26,371 nt of DNA from Acanthamoeba lenticulata (GCA_002179805.1 NAVB01001891.1:1-26371), one strand, 5' to 3'. Counted from the first letter of the stretch, positions 8,501 to 18,050 are shown. Program-made: numbers and translations. The notes: generated from the letters alone by a model not told the origin.

Positions 8501-9178
8501 AAGCCAACGCGAGCGCGAGAAAACGGAAGCGCACAAGAGCGAGAGTGCTCGCCAGAGGAGAGGTAGGCTCGCAGGGGCGCCGTGTGCGAGAAGCACTGCA
8601 GCACAGAGTTGATGTAGCACGTGTTGCCCCGGTTCTGGAGACCCACCCCGAGCCCCTGCGGCCGTGCTAGCAGCAAGCTGCTCACTGCGCGCCCAGCGTG
8701 GGCCATGAGCAGACGTCACTGCAGAGAGAGAGAGAACACGAAAGCGGCAAAGTTTGAATAGTGGTGGTAGCGGTGATCGATGTACGTTGCGAGGCGGGCA
8801 CGAGGGACGGAGCGGCGGAGGCGGTGGCTTCGGTCGATTTCTTGAGCGCGGGCTGCTGTGGCGACGCGGCTTGGGTCTTCTTCTGCTGTTGCGGCTTGGT
8901 GGTGGCCGAGGCCTTCTGGGCGGGCGGCTTGGCCGCGGTCGTGGCGATGTACTCCTTCTGTGCACTAAGTGCCCCGCACTGGCCCTTGTGTCCGCTGACC
9001 CAATGCTGCGAAACGAGGACGTCAGAGGCGATTTGTGTTGTTGATTACAACAAATTCCAGACGATGAGCGTACATCCTTCTGGCACTGCACAGAGCAATA
9101 GTACACGGCCTTGCAGCGCGAGCACCGCATCGAGCCCCGCTTGGCGCACCGGATGCACGTCTCAACCCCGTAACTCAT
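5522..9178 (-). CDS. MYND-USP-CS-SEC-C deubiquitinase, 12 exons
   Basis: Ubiquitin-specific cysteine protease removing ubiquitin from proteins, closest in layout to plant MYND-type UBP15-19 and animal USP36/42. Proposed exons: 9178-9074, 9005-8786, 8666-8535, 8417-8304, 8199-8159, 8070-7930, 7832-7802, 7681-7666, 7505-7350, 7210-7039, 6941-6372, 6289-5522, giving 821 residues. MYND finger at 8-49 (CIRCAKRG...YYCSVQCQKD + HWVSGHKGQC across intron 1). USP: Cys box LQNRGNTCYINSVLQCF (C125), QEDAHEF, LFGGRSRSRVRCMEC, zinc pair YKCGRC, APPILVVQLKRFD, His box FSGHYVSF (H400), then FDDDQVVEV and AYLLFF to about 439. A Gln-rich linker precedes a CS/PIH1-like sandwich (about 518-640: KYRVFY, LLVVDV, ARYRLDLRLPFEV, LVATVPL). 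SEC-C motif CPC-x8-CH at 802-814. Least certain are the exon 2/3 and 6/7 junctions. All catalytic residues are present. Confidence 0.88.
6317..6360. repeat. (GA)n(GC)n microsatellite in the last intron of the deubiquitinase
   Basis: Alternating GA then GC dinucleotides within the 82-nt intron 6290-6371. Alternating GC runs can adopt Z-DNA, and the tract is likely length-polymorphic. The intron interrupts the CS-like domain between VTAF and KKDDE. Confidence 0.9.
7211..7349 (-). other. GC-AG intron of the deubiquitinase
   Basis: The donor reads GGGAG|GCACGC and the acceptor TTGAGCAG|GTGCAAC. No GT donor lies near the end of the exon. The GC-AG junction yields AGG (Arg) and rebuilds YKCGRCNKVVTAQK, the expected zinc-binding CxxC of the USP fold. 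Confidence 0.75.
7666..7681 (-). other. 16-nt microexon of the deubiquitinase
   Basis: The sequence CTGCAG|GCCGCTCGCGCAGTAG|GTATCT on the minus strand fits both splice consensuses. It enters in phase 1 and leaves in phase 2. Joining exon 7 (...LFGG) through these 16 nt to exon 9 restores LFGGRSRSRVRCMEC, which matches the conserved USP segment xFGGxLRSxVxCxxC; skipping it breaks the frame. Confidence 0.85.
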
Positions 9179-9719
9179 CTTTGTCGCTTTCGTGTTTTCC
9201 AATTTCTTTTTGCGACCTGCCAAAAAGAAAGCTGGGACGAAAAGGTGTCACTTAACTCCCTCGTGCACCACATCGCTTTCTTTCTCCTCCTCCTCCCTCT
9301 TGGCTTGATGAGGAGCCACATGGCGGAATCTGCCCCCGCGCATTGCGGGGCATCGCCACCATTCCCTCGCTGAACTCTCGTTGAGCGCCGGCTTTGGTGG
9401 TGCCAGTTCATCGCTATGGCGTCTCGCAGAGGACCCAAGCCTGAGCACAAGACAGTTTTGGGCCTGGTCACTTGGAGGTCCACGTCGACGGGCTTGCGGC
9501 GCACGTAGATCACCGGCAGGTGCGACGTCCTGGTGACCGCGACCACCAGCCGACGGACGGCGGTGAGTCCTCGTGTGGCGAGGGGAGGTAAGAGGAGGCG
9601 TGGAGGAAGAGGCGGAGGCAGTCGTGCCACAGAACCGGGATAAAAGAGGGAAAAAACAGGCGTTGTTTTGGCGCCATCGGGCTCTGCTGCGTTAACGGTT
9701 AACCGTTAGTGGCGCAGAA
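9179..9719. other. Upstream region of the deubiquitinase
   Basis: GC-rich spacer expected to hold the minus-strand promoter. A minus-strand stretch (about 9460-9570) reads RRLVVAVTRTSHLPVIYVRR without a stop, which I do not recognise; it could be a lost exon or chance. The palindrome at 9693-9708 is listed separately. No other gene seen. Confidence 0.4.
9693..9708. promoter_or_regulatory. 16-bp perfect palindrome with two Myb-type sites
   Basis: TAACGGTTAACCGTTA is its own reverse complement and holds the Myb consensus (C/T)AACGG in both orientations. It lies about 515 bp upstream of the deubiquitinase start, where GC-rich sequence gives way to the AT-rich island. Binding is inferred only from the motif. 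Confidence 0.45.
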
Positions 9720-9787
9720 ATCAACAGCATTCAACAATGGACAGGGGAGAGAGTAGACTACATGTTTTTACCACCACCACCATCCAA

Positions 9788-10090
9788 GTTGGAGGGAAAA
9801 GAAAGACGCCAGAGGAGATTGCTCTCAAAAATTGAAAGAAGCACAACAACAACTTCAAAAGATAAGAGAGAAAAAGGGCCAGAAAGGCCACTACAATGGA
9901 TGCCATTTTGCCACTGGTTGTTTTGCCCCTACTTCCTTCTCCCCCACTTAAGCATGTTTCCCAGCAGTACTTCTACTCCTGCAGGACCTGAAAGTTGGAA
10001 AAAGAAAGACACCAGAGGAGATTGCTTTCAAGAATTGAAAGAAGCACAACAACACCTTCAAAAGATGAAAAAGAAAAAGGGCCAAAAAGG
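9788..10090 (+). repeat. Diverged direct repeat of about 100 bp, two copies plus an inverted piece
   Basis: Units 9788-9887 and 9994-10090 share long identical blocks such as CCAGAGGAGATTGCT and TTGAAAGAAGCACAACAAC. A 13-bp piece, CCAGAGGAGATTG, recurs inverted at 10121-10133. Both units read KTPEEIA followed by a stop in one frame, faintly like an ankyrin-repeat core, so they may be remnants of a repeat-protein exon. Confidence 0.8.
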
Positions 10091-11835
10091 ATGGTGATTG
10101 CACTTTCATAATGAAAGAGACAATCTCCTCTGGTCTCTTCAAAGTGCACAAAGTGTCCTTTGTTGAAGGATGTGATCTTGCTGTGTGGTAGTCTCCAGTT
10201 GGCCTTCTGTTGTGCATATGCTACACTTACTAAATTCAAGTGGGGTGCAACCCAGAAAAGAACAATTCTTAATGAAACAACTTGTTGCTCTGCTTCTTTG
10301 ATATGGAAGGCAAGCACCTCAACATATTATTGAAATGTATTTAGTAATTTAAAACAAATAAATTATAAAATTATAAAATTAATTATTAAAAAAAAACCAC
10401 TAATTGATTTTTGAGCCTGAAGCAGTTTTTAGCTGACTTGTGAAGCTTCTTTTTTAGTGGCAGCAGCCTTACTCAATAATTTTTATATTGTGGTTGCTGT
10501 CTTGAATTATGCTTCACCACAAACCACATAGAGAATTTCTTGTTTCATTGTATGTAATACATACTTAAAAAGTTTTTTTTTTGTTTTTTGACACAACATT
10601 GTTGTTGGCTCTGTGGTCTTTTCCTACAACTTGTAGTGGTAAGATCCATTGTTGTCTGTGATGAAAAAAAACTGCAGGCGCTAGGTCTTGCCCAAACCCC
10701 TAATGATACTCTTCACTTTTCAGCTAAAAAACGCTATCAGAAATTTTTGTAAACCTATGGAACTGAGCAAAATCTTAACCCCACAATCTGATGAATAACA
10801 CCCAATGCTTGGTGCTTTTAAAGTAGAACCAATTCAGCCTTTGTATACGCCACACACAACAAAAACACCACCCATGTAAGTCAATGATGTCATTGACAAT
10901 AAAGTGATAGGAACACAAAGACTTGGCCAGTCACCCCAATACCCCAATTAGTACTAAATCAGACTTTTTCTGCACCATTTCAAACAATCATTACCAGTGA
11001 CTCCTCCTCCTTCCCTCCCTTGTGTTCATTCATGAGGTGCCATCAACAATATAGAGTTGTTTTTGTTATCTTGTTAGTGTTGCTGTTTGTGCTTTGGGGC
11101 TTGGTATGAAGAAATAAAGAATATATTGATTATTGTATTTACAAGAAGAGTTGTCAGCAGCAGTAAGTGATTGATGTCAATGAGGAGGAGGAGGTTGAGA
11201 TTTCATGCTGGTAGTCTTTTTGTGCCCAGGCTGTCAACTCTACCTTGTCCACTCCACCACAACCCCTCACAAGTCCCTGCCAACCCCCCATGATTGCACC
11301 ATACCCCACACCCCCTTGTCCCTCACTTCCATCCAGCATGCTCACTGCCTGGCTACCCCTCACCACCACCACTACAGTTTTTATATCAATCACCCAAAAC
11401 GCATATTTTCCACACTCTCACACCATACATGATTGCGCATCTACATATATACACATCCAAATAAAACATTATAACACACCATATACACACACCACCATTT
11501 TTCTGGGGCAAGCCACACACTACACATTTGTACATGCACAAATGCAGACATATACACATATATACACACAACATGGCAGGTATTCCAGTGGCAGGGTGAC
11601 CATGTATGGTTTGTTCTGAGTATATCATGTTATGCATGTGTTTAAGTTGTTTCATTTCATTTCATGTCATCAACATTCCACCTCGCCTCCCTCACATGGC
11701 CCCATCATCTCCTTTCAACAATGAACTCTCACATCCTCACTTTTCCTCACCTTTTTCACAATCACCTCTCTTTCTTCCACCTGCACTTCAGCTTCCAAGA
11801 GCACCACCAAAGGAATGCCCAGAAAGGGATATTTC

Positions 11836-12198
11836 TAAATCAGTCCAGCAGCACCTGAGCCATGTGGCAACGTCATGAAGGATAGCCTCAGCTTGGGGCC
11901 ACAAAGAGTCAAAGGCCAGGCAAAACCCTTGGTGGGTGTAGCCACAAGGCAAGTAATCAACTTTGAAACTTCAGCTTACTTCAATGATGACTTTACTAAG
12001 CTGGTTGTGGAAATAGTGGGTAGTGTTGGTTGTAAATTGTTTTCTTTTTAACCTGTTTACAAAAAGCAGCTTTCATGGTGTGAAGTGCTGACAGAACATG
12101 GAAAAAGAGCTGGTATTAGCTCTAAACTTAGTGTAGATCACTTTTTGAACAAGCACAAGATGGTTTTGGGCTGGAGACTTTCCATAAAAGAATTTTAG
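11836..12198 (+). pseudogene. Unassigned open stretch with one internal stop
   Basis: One frame stays open for about 120 codons except for a single TAA at 12049-12051. The first part has an ATG at 11875 (58 codons, containing QAKPLVGVATRQVINF and FNDDFTKLVVEIVG); the second, 12052-12195, contains QLSWCEVLTEHGKRAGISSK. I do not recognise a family. It may be a decayed gene of AT-rich composition or chance. Confidence 0.25.
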
Positions 12199-12504
12199 CC
12201 AATTGAATTCAGCCACAAACATACTATTCCATCAAAAAGGATTGTGCAGTTACAAGAAAAAAGGAAAGTGGCAAGGAGAACTCAACTATCAGTAGAAAGC
12301 TTGCTTTTATAAGAAGGTGAGCTCTGTCAATATCTTGCACATGTATTGTATTTATGGTAATGTCCTCCCTTAAAAGGTTTGGTAAGGTTGGGCCTTGCAA
12401 CATTGTACAAGTCGAACATGAACATGATCAACAATGCACGTTCTGTTTCAAGAACACATATTCCAAGACATGGCTTTGTTCTCGCAGGAGTGCATTCAGA
12501 AAAT

Positions 12505-13245
12505 TATAGAACGGGCAAAATAGTGATCGAGGGTCTCGTGCGGCCACCACACCGTTGCCCTCGGACTTGCGGCCCTTGCCGTCAATGACGAACCGGTGTG
12601 TGAGGAAGGCCTTGGCTGCACGCCCGGTCCGTCGCCACCAGCGAGCAAAACATTGAGCTCTGGAACCAGCCACATGCACGCGATGCTGGTCGGAGCCCTC
12701 GAGGTAGAGGTCGGCCGCAAAGTCGCGGTCGCGCCGCGCGGGGACGACCTCAGCCAGCACCGAGGATGTGAGCACCGCGTAGGACAACACACCCGAGTAG
12801 AACCATACGTCCAAGATATCCCGCTCCTTCTCAAACGCCTGCGCGCCGCCAACGACGACACGCCGTGTGCGGTCAAGCCACCAGCTGGTCAGGACTGTAT
12901 GGGGAAGGCACAGGATGTACGGTCGGTTCGCGGTTGCTACAGGATGAGCAGCCGGTAAAGCGCACGGCGGCAAAGAGGTCGGCCAGCGGGACCTGCTCCC
13001 AGTGGTCGATGCCGCCCCGCTCCACCCCGGCGGCGACGGCCGCCACGACGGCCTCGTCAAGCTGCGCCCGGCCACAGCGCCGGCAGTGCAGCGCCGAGAT
13101 CGTTGCAAGTGCCGAGGAAGGAGAGGAGCCGATATTGGTCCCCTCCACGAAGTCGACCTTAGCGATGAGGAAGCGAGCAAAGGTCTCGTTATTGTTGAGG
13201 GAGAAGAACCACTGCTCCGTGGCCCGGAAGATGAGGCCCCGTGTG
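12505..13245 (-). pseudogene. ileS-like: Relic of an isoleucyl-tRNA synthetase gene
   Basis: Fragment of a class I isoleucyl-tRNA synthetase, bacterial/organellar type judging by the motif wording. Blocks follow family order on the minus strand: GLIFRATEQWFFSL (about 13240-13195), then an IDHWEQVPLADLF-like stretch, EKERDILDVWFYSGV (about 12825-12785), ADLYLEGSDQHRV (about 12715-12675), and FLTHRFVIDGKGRK followed by SEGNGVV where KMSKSxGNVV is expected (about 12610-12540). The catalytic KMSKS is damaged, the WCISRQR block is absent, and the pieces lie in several frames with stops between, so it cannot encode an enzyme. It abuts the inverted deubiquitinase copy. Confidence 0.82.
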
Positions 13246-13309
13246 GTACCGCCAGCAGTGCGGATACGAATGCGACAGAAAACCTGTACTTCCTCCCCCC
13301 CCCCGCGAT

Positions 13310-13562
13310 CGTGCGACGGCGACGCGCAGGCCGAGCAGCTTCGACGGGGGTTCGATGCCCGTCGTGTAGCGGCCATCAGCCCACGCCACACACTACGCCG
13401 GCAGCAACCGACATGCTCGTGGCCACCGCGCCCCTCAAAAAGGCGCCCGAAGATGCTCCTGACGCCACCGATACCCAGGTCCGGTGGACGCCAACAAACA
13501 GGCGCAGGCCGTCAATTGCAAAGCGGCGGCCGATCTGGAACGCTAAGTCGTCGCCAAGGCGA
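13310..13562 (+). pseudogene. Inverted, decayed copy of the last deubiquitinase exon
   Basis: Plus-strand sequence here matches minus-strand 6200-5990 of the deubiquitinase, best from about 13376: the blocks encoding AHATHYAG, LVATVPLKKAPEDAP and the following Gln/Ala-rich segment are recognisable, with many substitutions and small indels. A TAA interrupts near 13544 where the parent reads DRYVLKD. The copy lies in the opposite orientation about 7.2 kb away and covers only part of one exon, so it does not tell whether it arose through DNA or RNA. Confidence 0.85.
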
Positions 13563-13844
13563 CGTCACAGACGGTCCTGAGGAGGGACAAGAAGTAGTAG
13601 CCGCTGGGGCTATTCTTCCAGAGGTCTTCGTGCACGACCTCTCACACTAAGTCAACTAAGAAGTTTATGCCATACAGCGTGAAACAGTGGCTTCACTGCA
13701 TGTATGAAAATCAACTCTTCAAAAACCGCAAGCAGACATTCGCCAACTTTAGTTAAAAAAAAGGAGCTCCTGGTTTGCGGATTTATGGGAGCGAAAAAGA
13801 CGCACAGCTTTTACGTACAGAAAATACTTGCGGGCAGGGGCACA

Positions 13845-14608
13845 TCACTTGCGAATTCTTCGCATGGCGAAGGGGGTGTAGAGGTGAATGAGCAACCAGA
13901 CGAGGCAGATACAGCCGGTAAGTATGCAGATAAAGATGAAGATGGTCTCGTCGTAGAGCAGGTTGGCTGCGACGACCATAGCCGCGCAGAAGGAGACCAC
14001 GCCGAGCATGAGGAAGAGGGTCGGAATGCCGAGCACAAATGACAGCGAACGGATGAACTTCTTATTCTTGCGGTCGGGGATGGAGTTGAGCGCTCGGTAG
14101 AAGGTGAGGGTCAGTAAGATCCCGAAGAAGTTGGCCGCCAGGGCCACGACGATGAAGATACCGAAGATGGTAGGCTTCCACGTCGCGTTCCCATCGACCT
14201 TGGTCTGTGTGCAGACAAGACGTCAGTATTGTAGACCATCTCGTCACGTTGAAGACGGCGCACCTGTGGTGGGTCCATGTAGATCTGGACGGCAAAGCCG
14301 GCAATGAGGGCCATCAGGACGCCATAGTTCTGCCATTCGCCCACGAGTCGCGTGCGGCGCTCGGCTGGGTCGATGGAGACGTTGGCGAGGTCCAGGTAGC
14401 TCTGGCGGAACACCAGCAGGCCCAGGACTCGCTTCAGCCGCCTGGAGAAGCATCCCTCTCCTTGCTGCTCCGGGTAGTCCTCTTCCTCTGCCGCCTCGCT
14501 CAAAGCAAAGCCCTTCTTATCGTCCACGTTCACGTTCACGTTGGTGTAGGACTGCTGCAGTCGTTCTACTTCGCCAGTTGCGCGTGCCTGGTCCTGCGTC
14601 TCGTTCAT
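13845..14608 (-). CDS. Four-helix integral membrane protein, 2 exons
   Basis: No family recognised. Exons 14608-14264 and 14204-13845 join at CCACAG|GTGCGC...CACACAG|ACC, phase 0, across a 59-nt intron, giving 234 residues. The N-terminal ~90 residues are hydrophilic and acidic (EEEDYPEQQGEG, then basic FSRRLKR), followed by four predicted transmembrane helices: VLMALIAGFAVQIYM (about 97-111), IFGIFIVVALAANFFGILL (about 127-150), GIPTLFLMLGVVSFCAAMVV (about 168-195) and IFIFICILTGCICLVWLLI (about 199-220), ending in a basic tail MRRIRK. There are no catalytic motifs, no cleavable signal peptide and no transporter signature. It lies head-to-tail with the RING gene upstream, separated by 265 nt. 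A structural or scaffold membrane protein is as likely as a channel. Confidence 0.82.
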
Positions 14609-14873
14609 GTTCGTGTTGCGGGTTGACGTGGTGTTGGTGGTCGAGTTGTTATATGTGTTGGGGTTGGGAGAGGTTTGAAGTCTGACCAGGAGGAGGGGTG
14701 CTGATGGGACTACAAGGAGGATCGATAAACTAATCTTCTCATCGAAATTTCACGAGATTGGCTCGCATTGGCGCTCAACTGCGGGCGAACAACGCGAGGC
14801 GAGGGGATCATGGCGTCGGCATCATGAGCTGCTGGCTGGCGCCTCTCAACGAAAAAACGAGCTGTCAGCTGAC

Positions 14874-15473
14874 TCAGGAGCCGCCCTTGCCCTTGAAGAG
14901 GTATGCGCCCATGGCCGAGATGCCGGCCTTGCTGAGCTCGCCGATCGCTCCGGTGCCATAGGGCCGGTCCCCAACCACCTCTCCCGTGTGGCCATTGATC
15001 GCCACCTGCATCGTGTAAAATAGAAATATTAAATAAATGTTAAAAATTCAACCTACTGGCATCAATGAAGTTGCAATAATATTATTATTATATTATAGTA
15101 ATATATAAAATGGGCGGGGGGTAGTCATACGCGGTAGAGCTTGCCGTTGTACTGGTAGGAGGTGAGGCAGACCGGGAAGTAGACGAGGCGGCGGTTGAGC
15201 TGGACCTGGTAGTTGAGGGTGACGTCCTTGACCTTGTCGGCGCCGTTCTCCACGCGCAGCTTGTTGGAGCACTCCTGCGTCTCGAGGCGGACCAGCTCGG
15301 CCTCGAACTCCTTCCACACGCCCTCCCACGGGAGGCCCGGCAGCAGCAGGTTTGGCGGCGGCGGCTTCACGGCGGCGGCCGTCGTAGGGATGGCCGCGGC
15401 CTTCTCCACCGTGTCGGCGAGCTTCTTGAAGAACTTGCCCACCCCGCCCCAGCCCTCCTCGCCCTGTTGCTCC

Positions 15474-15505
<32 letters not shown>

Positions 15506-17901
15506 GGCGCTGCTGGCCTGCGGGTTGCGGTCGACGTTGTAGTGGACGCGGTTGACCTGCCACGGGGCCTTGAACTGCTGGATGAGCTTGCGCTCCTGCG
15601 ACGACTGGCACGCGCACACGGTCTTTTGCGGGTAGAGCGCCGAGCGCGTGCCCTGCGACTCGTGCCACGTCTCCACCTTCTTGGCCTTGGCGTCGCTCCC
15701 CGTGATCACCACCCGGCATACCTTCCCTGCTTTCCATGATCAAAATTTATTCTCAAAAAAGCGCAAAATGTAGCACTAAAAAATGAAGAAATGTGAACAA
15801 TGTGGAGAGGAGGCGCACCGCGGTAGGAGGTCTGGACCTTGACGTCGAACATCCAATAGGGGGCGAAGACGAACTGCATGGTGGCGCTCTGCACGTTGTC
15901 AAAGAAGCCTGCCGGCTTGAACCAGAGGGACTCGAGCCACTGGTTGAACTTCTGCCGCACGCTGTCCTTCTGCAGCATGTAGTTGGAAAAATTGATCCGC
16001 CCCGACCCCTCCTGCTGCCGCCCAACAACGACACATCATCATTATCACCATCATGATCCCGCAGTTCGTTAGCGATCGTGGACGCGATTCCGTATTTCGT
16101 CACCACCAAGGGGAAAAAGGCACCTCGTGGTGATCCTGCTGGTGGTGATGCACCACTGTCTGCTGGTGCTGCTGCTGCGGGTGCGCAGAAGCCGGCTTCT
16201 GTGCCGCGTTTAGAGGCCATTTTTTTGGTATTTTCAATACAAAAATATGAAAAGAAAATTAGAAAAAGAAAACGGAAAAGGGGCGGTACCGGAGGAGCGG
16301 AAGCAGCGGACGTGGCAGCAGCTGCGGCGGCGGCCGGAGCGGCAGCAGTCACGGCCGTAGCGGCGGTGCTGGATTTTGGGGTGAAGAAGGAGAGCATGCT
16401 CGCCGCCGTGGTCGAAGATGAAGAGGAAGATGATGAAGACGAGGAGGAGGAAGAAGAAGAGGAAGACGCGGATGAAGAAGCAGCGCCCTTCTTGCCAAAC
16501 CAGCTCGTCGGTGAGAGAGATGTCAGGTAAGACGACGATGCCGACGATGATGACGACGTCGACGGCGCGGAGGCCTCCGGTGGCGGCGATGTCGACAGAC
16601 CAGACGAGGCCGACGACGGCGGTGACGACGAGAACAGCGGGAAGGCCGACGACGAGCTCGGCTGGTACGGCGACGTCGAGCCCGAGCCTGTAGGTGATGC
16701 TGATGATGCGGTGGTGGGCGTGAGGCGCGCGGGCACCGCCGAAGACACGCGATAGCTGGTCGAGGGCGTGGACGGCGAAGCTGCCGCCACGGGCGGCGAC
16801 GACGACAAGAAGGCCAGAGGCGTCTTCTTGGCCGGCGCCGGGGCCGGGATGGCGAACGGATCTCCGTTCGGGAAGTACGGATTGCTCGACACCGGCATCG
16901 TGCTCTTGGACTCCTGCAGCATTCCACGCATTCTTCAGCATGGGCCTCACGAAAGCATGCAAACACACGGGGCGGTGGCGTACAGTGAGCAGGAATTTGG
17001 TGAATTCGTCCATGCTCTCCGTGAGGTCCTCGCGCACGGCCAGCTTGGCCGACGGCGGCTGCGCGGCGGCAGGCGGGCGCGCGGGCGCCGCGGCGGTCGT
17101 CGGGACAGGCGTCAGGAACGACGTCGACGACGCGAACGGATCGGCGACGCTCGTCACGCCACCCGCCGGCGCCGCCTTGGCGGTCGTAGTCGGCTGCAGG
17201 AGGTCCCCGAACGGGTCGAACGCGACGGGCGCCCCGGCCGGGCGGCTGACCGGCGCAGCGGCGGCAGCTGGCATGAGTACGGCGTGCGGCGCCGCCTGGG
17301 GTTGGGCCTGGGCGGCCCATGGCAGCTGCTGTTGTGGGTGGTGATGATGCTGCTGATGCTGCGGCTGCATCAGGGGTTGCTGCGCGACGGGCACGGAGGC
17401 GGCCTGGAAGGCCTGAAAGTCTCCGATGCCATCGTCGACGTCGCCATCGTTCCCGCCTTCGTTGTGCGAGGCGCGGGCGGCGTCGGCACGGTCGGCCAGG
17501 TCGTAGTTCTTCTGCAGGCCCTCGGCGCCCATGAGTGGAGGCAGTCGCTCCTGCCGCCCGCAGACCGTGCAGCTCACCGCACCCGACCCCGCTGTGGGCC
17601 CACAACACAAAAATCATTAATCTGATTATTTTTGTTGAAGGACGCTGTGTGTGGATGAGGAGAAGAAGGAGTCTGGGGGAGCACCTGCAGCTTGTGAAAG
17701 GCAGGAAGCGCAGAAGCTGTGCCCACACCCGAGAATACGGGGGTCGGTGTAGAATTGGCTGCACATGCCGCATCGCAGTTCGTCCGCCCAACCCGTCGAC
17801 GTAGGAAAGGAGGAATTGGATGTGAAGGTCAGTGTTGAGGAGGTCTCGCCTGTTCCCCAGGCTGGCTCTCCCCAGCCCCCAAACAGATCATCTTGGTTCA
17901 T
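14874..17901 (-). CDS. RING-finger protein with bacterial-type C-terminal domain, 7 exons
   Basis: Probable E3 ubiquitin ligase. Exons: 17901-17685, 17591-16984, 16913-16290, 16198-16124, 16011-15819, 15726-15131, 15005-14874, all with GT-AG introns of 70-125 nt and consistent phases, giving 814 residues. C3HC4 RING across intron 1: LRCGMCSQFYTDPRILGCGH, FCASC, then SCTVC. Then a long disordered region (Gln/His-, Pro/Ala- and Ser-rich, with a long Ser run) carrying three DPF motifs (FDPFGDLL, VADPFAS, NGDPFAI). The C-terminal ~330 residues form a folded domain: WLESLWFKPAGFF, FVFAPYWMFDVKV, ETWHESQGTRS, LIQQFKAPW, VYFPVCLTSYQYNGKLYRV and VAINGHTGEVVGDRP. That order (PFWxFD ... PW ... LPVWxxxYxYxGKxY ... 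VNGQTGxVxGxxP) is typical of bacterial TFIIB-type zinc-ribbon proteins of unknown function. No zinc ribbon itself is evident here. Confidence 0.85.
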
Positions 17902-17927
17902 TCTTTAAGAAATGCGTCTCCTCCAGA

Positions 17928-18050
17928 TTAGTCTAGATAGAGCCTTGTGTCTTCTCTCAATTGGTTTGTTGTCCAGAACGAGATGGCACGAGATGACGCG
18001 AACAAGGGAACTAAGAAAAGGAAAACGCACAGGAAACTCGTGGAAGCCAT
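17928..18050 (-). other. Short ORF with signal-peptide character upstream of the RING gene
   Basis: A 40-codon frame beginning MASTSFLCVFLFLVPLFASS looks like a cleavable signal peptide and ends 27 bases before the RING gene start. It may be an upstream ORF in that gene's leader, the remains of another gene, or chance. The retrotransposon insertion ends only 35 bases upstream of its ATG. Confidence 0.2.

Larger units (their letters stand above)
9720..12500. other. AT-rich island, mostly without recognisable genes
   Basis: Base composition drops sharply from the GC-rich flanks. Contents seen: a diverged 100-bp direct repeat (9788-9887 and 9994-10090), an AT run at about 10350-10396, a CA-rich low-complexity stretch at about 11230-11580, and an open stretch with one stop at about 11836-12198. 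No tRNA, transposase or terminal inverted repeat was recognised. It could be old mobile DNA, decayed genes or ordinary intergenic sequence. Confidence 0.6.

Noticed and set aside
9721..10317. Short open frames in the AT-rich island as genes
   Set aside because: Low-complexity Lys/Gln or Phe/Leu composition, no domains, and stops shared between the repeat copies.
13330..13360. tRNA T-loop-like GGTTCGATGCCC
   Set aside because: The loop length is wrong, and no acceptor, D or anticodon arms surround it.
16234..17610. 458-codon minus-strand frame overlapping the RING gene
   Set aside because: Its first part is the real exon 2, but below 16984 it reads through an intron and the wrong frame of the next exon; the spliced model keeps better composition and phase.
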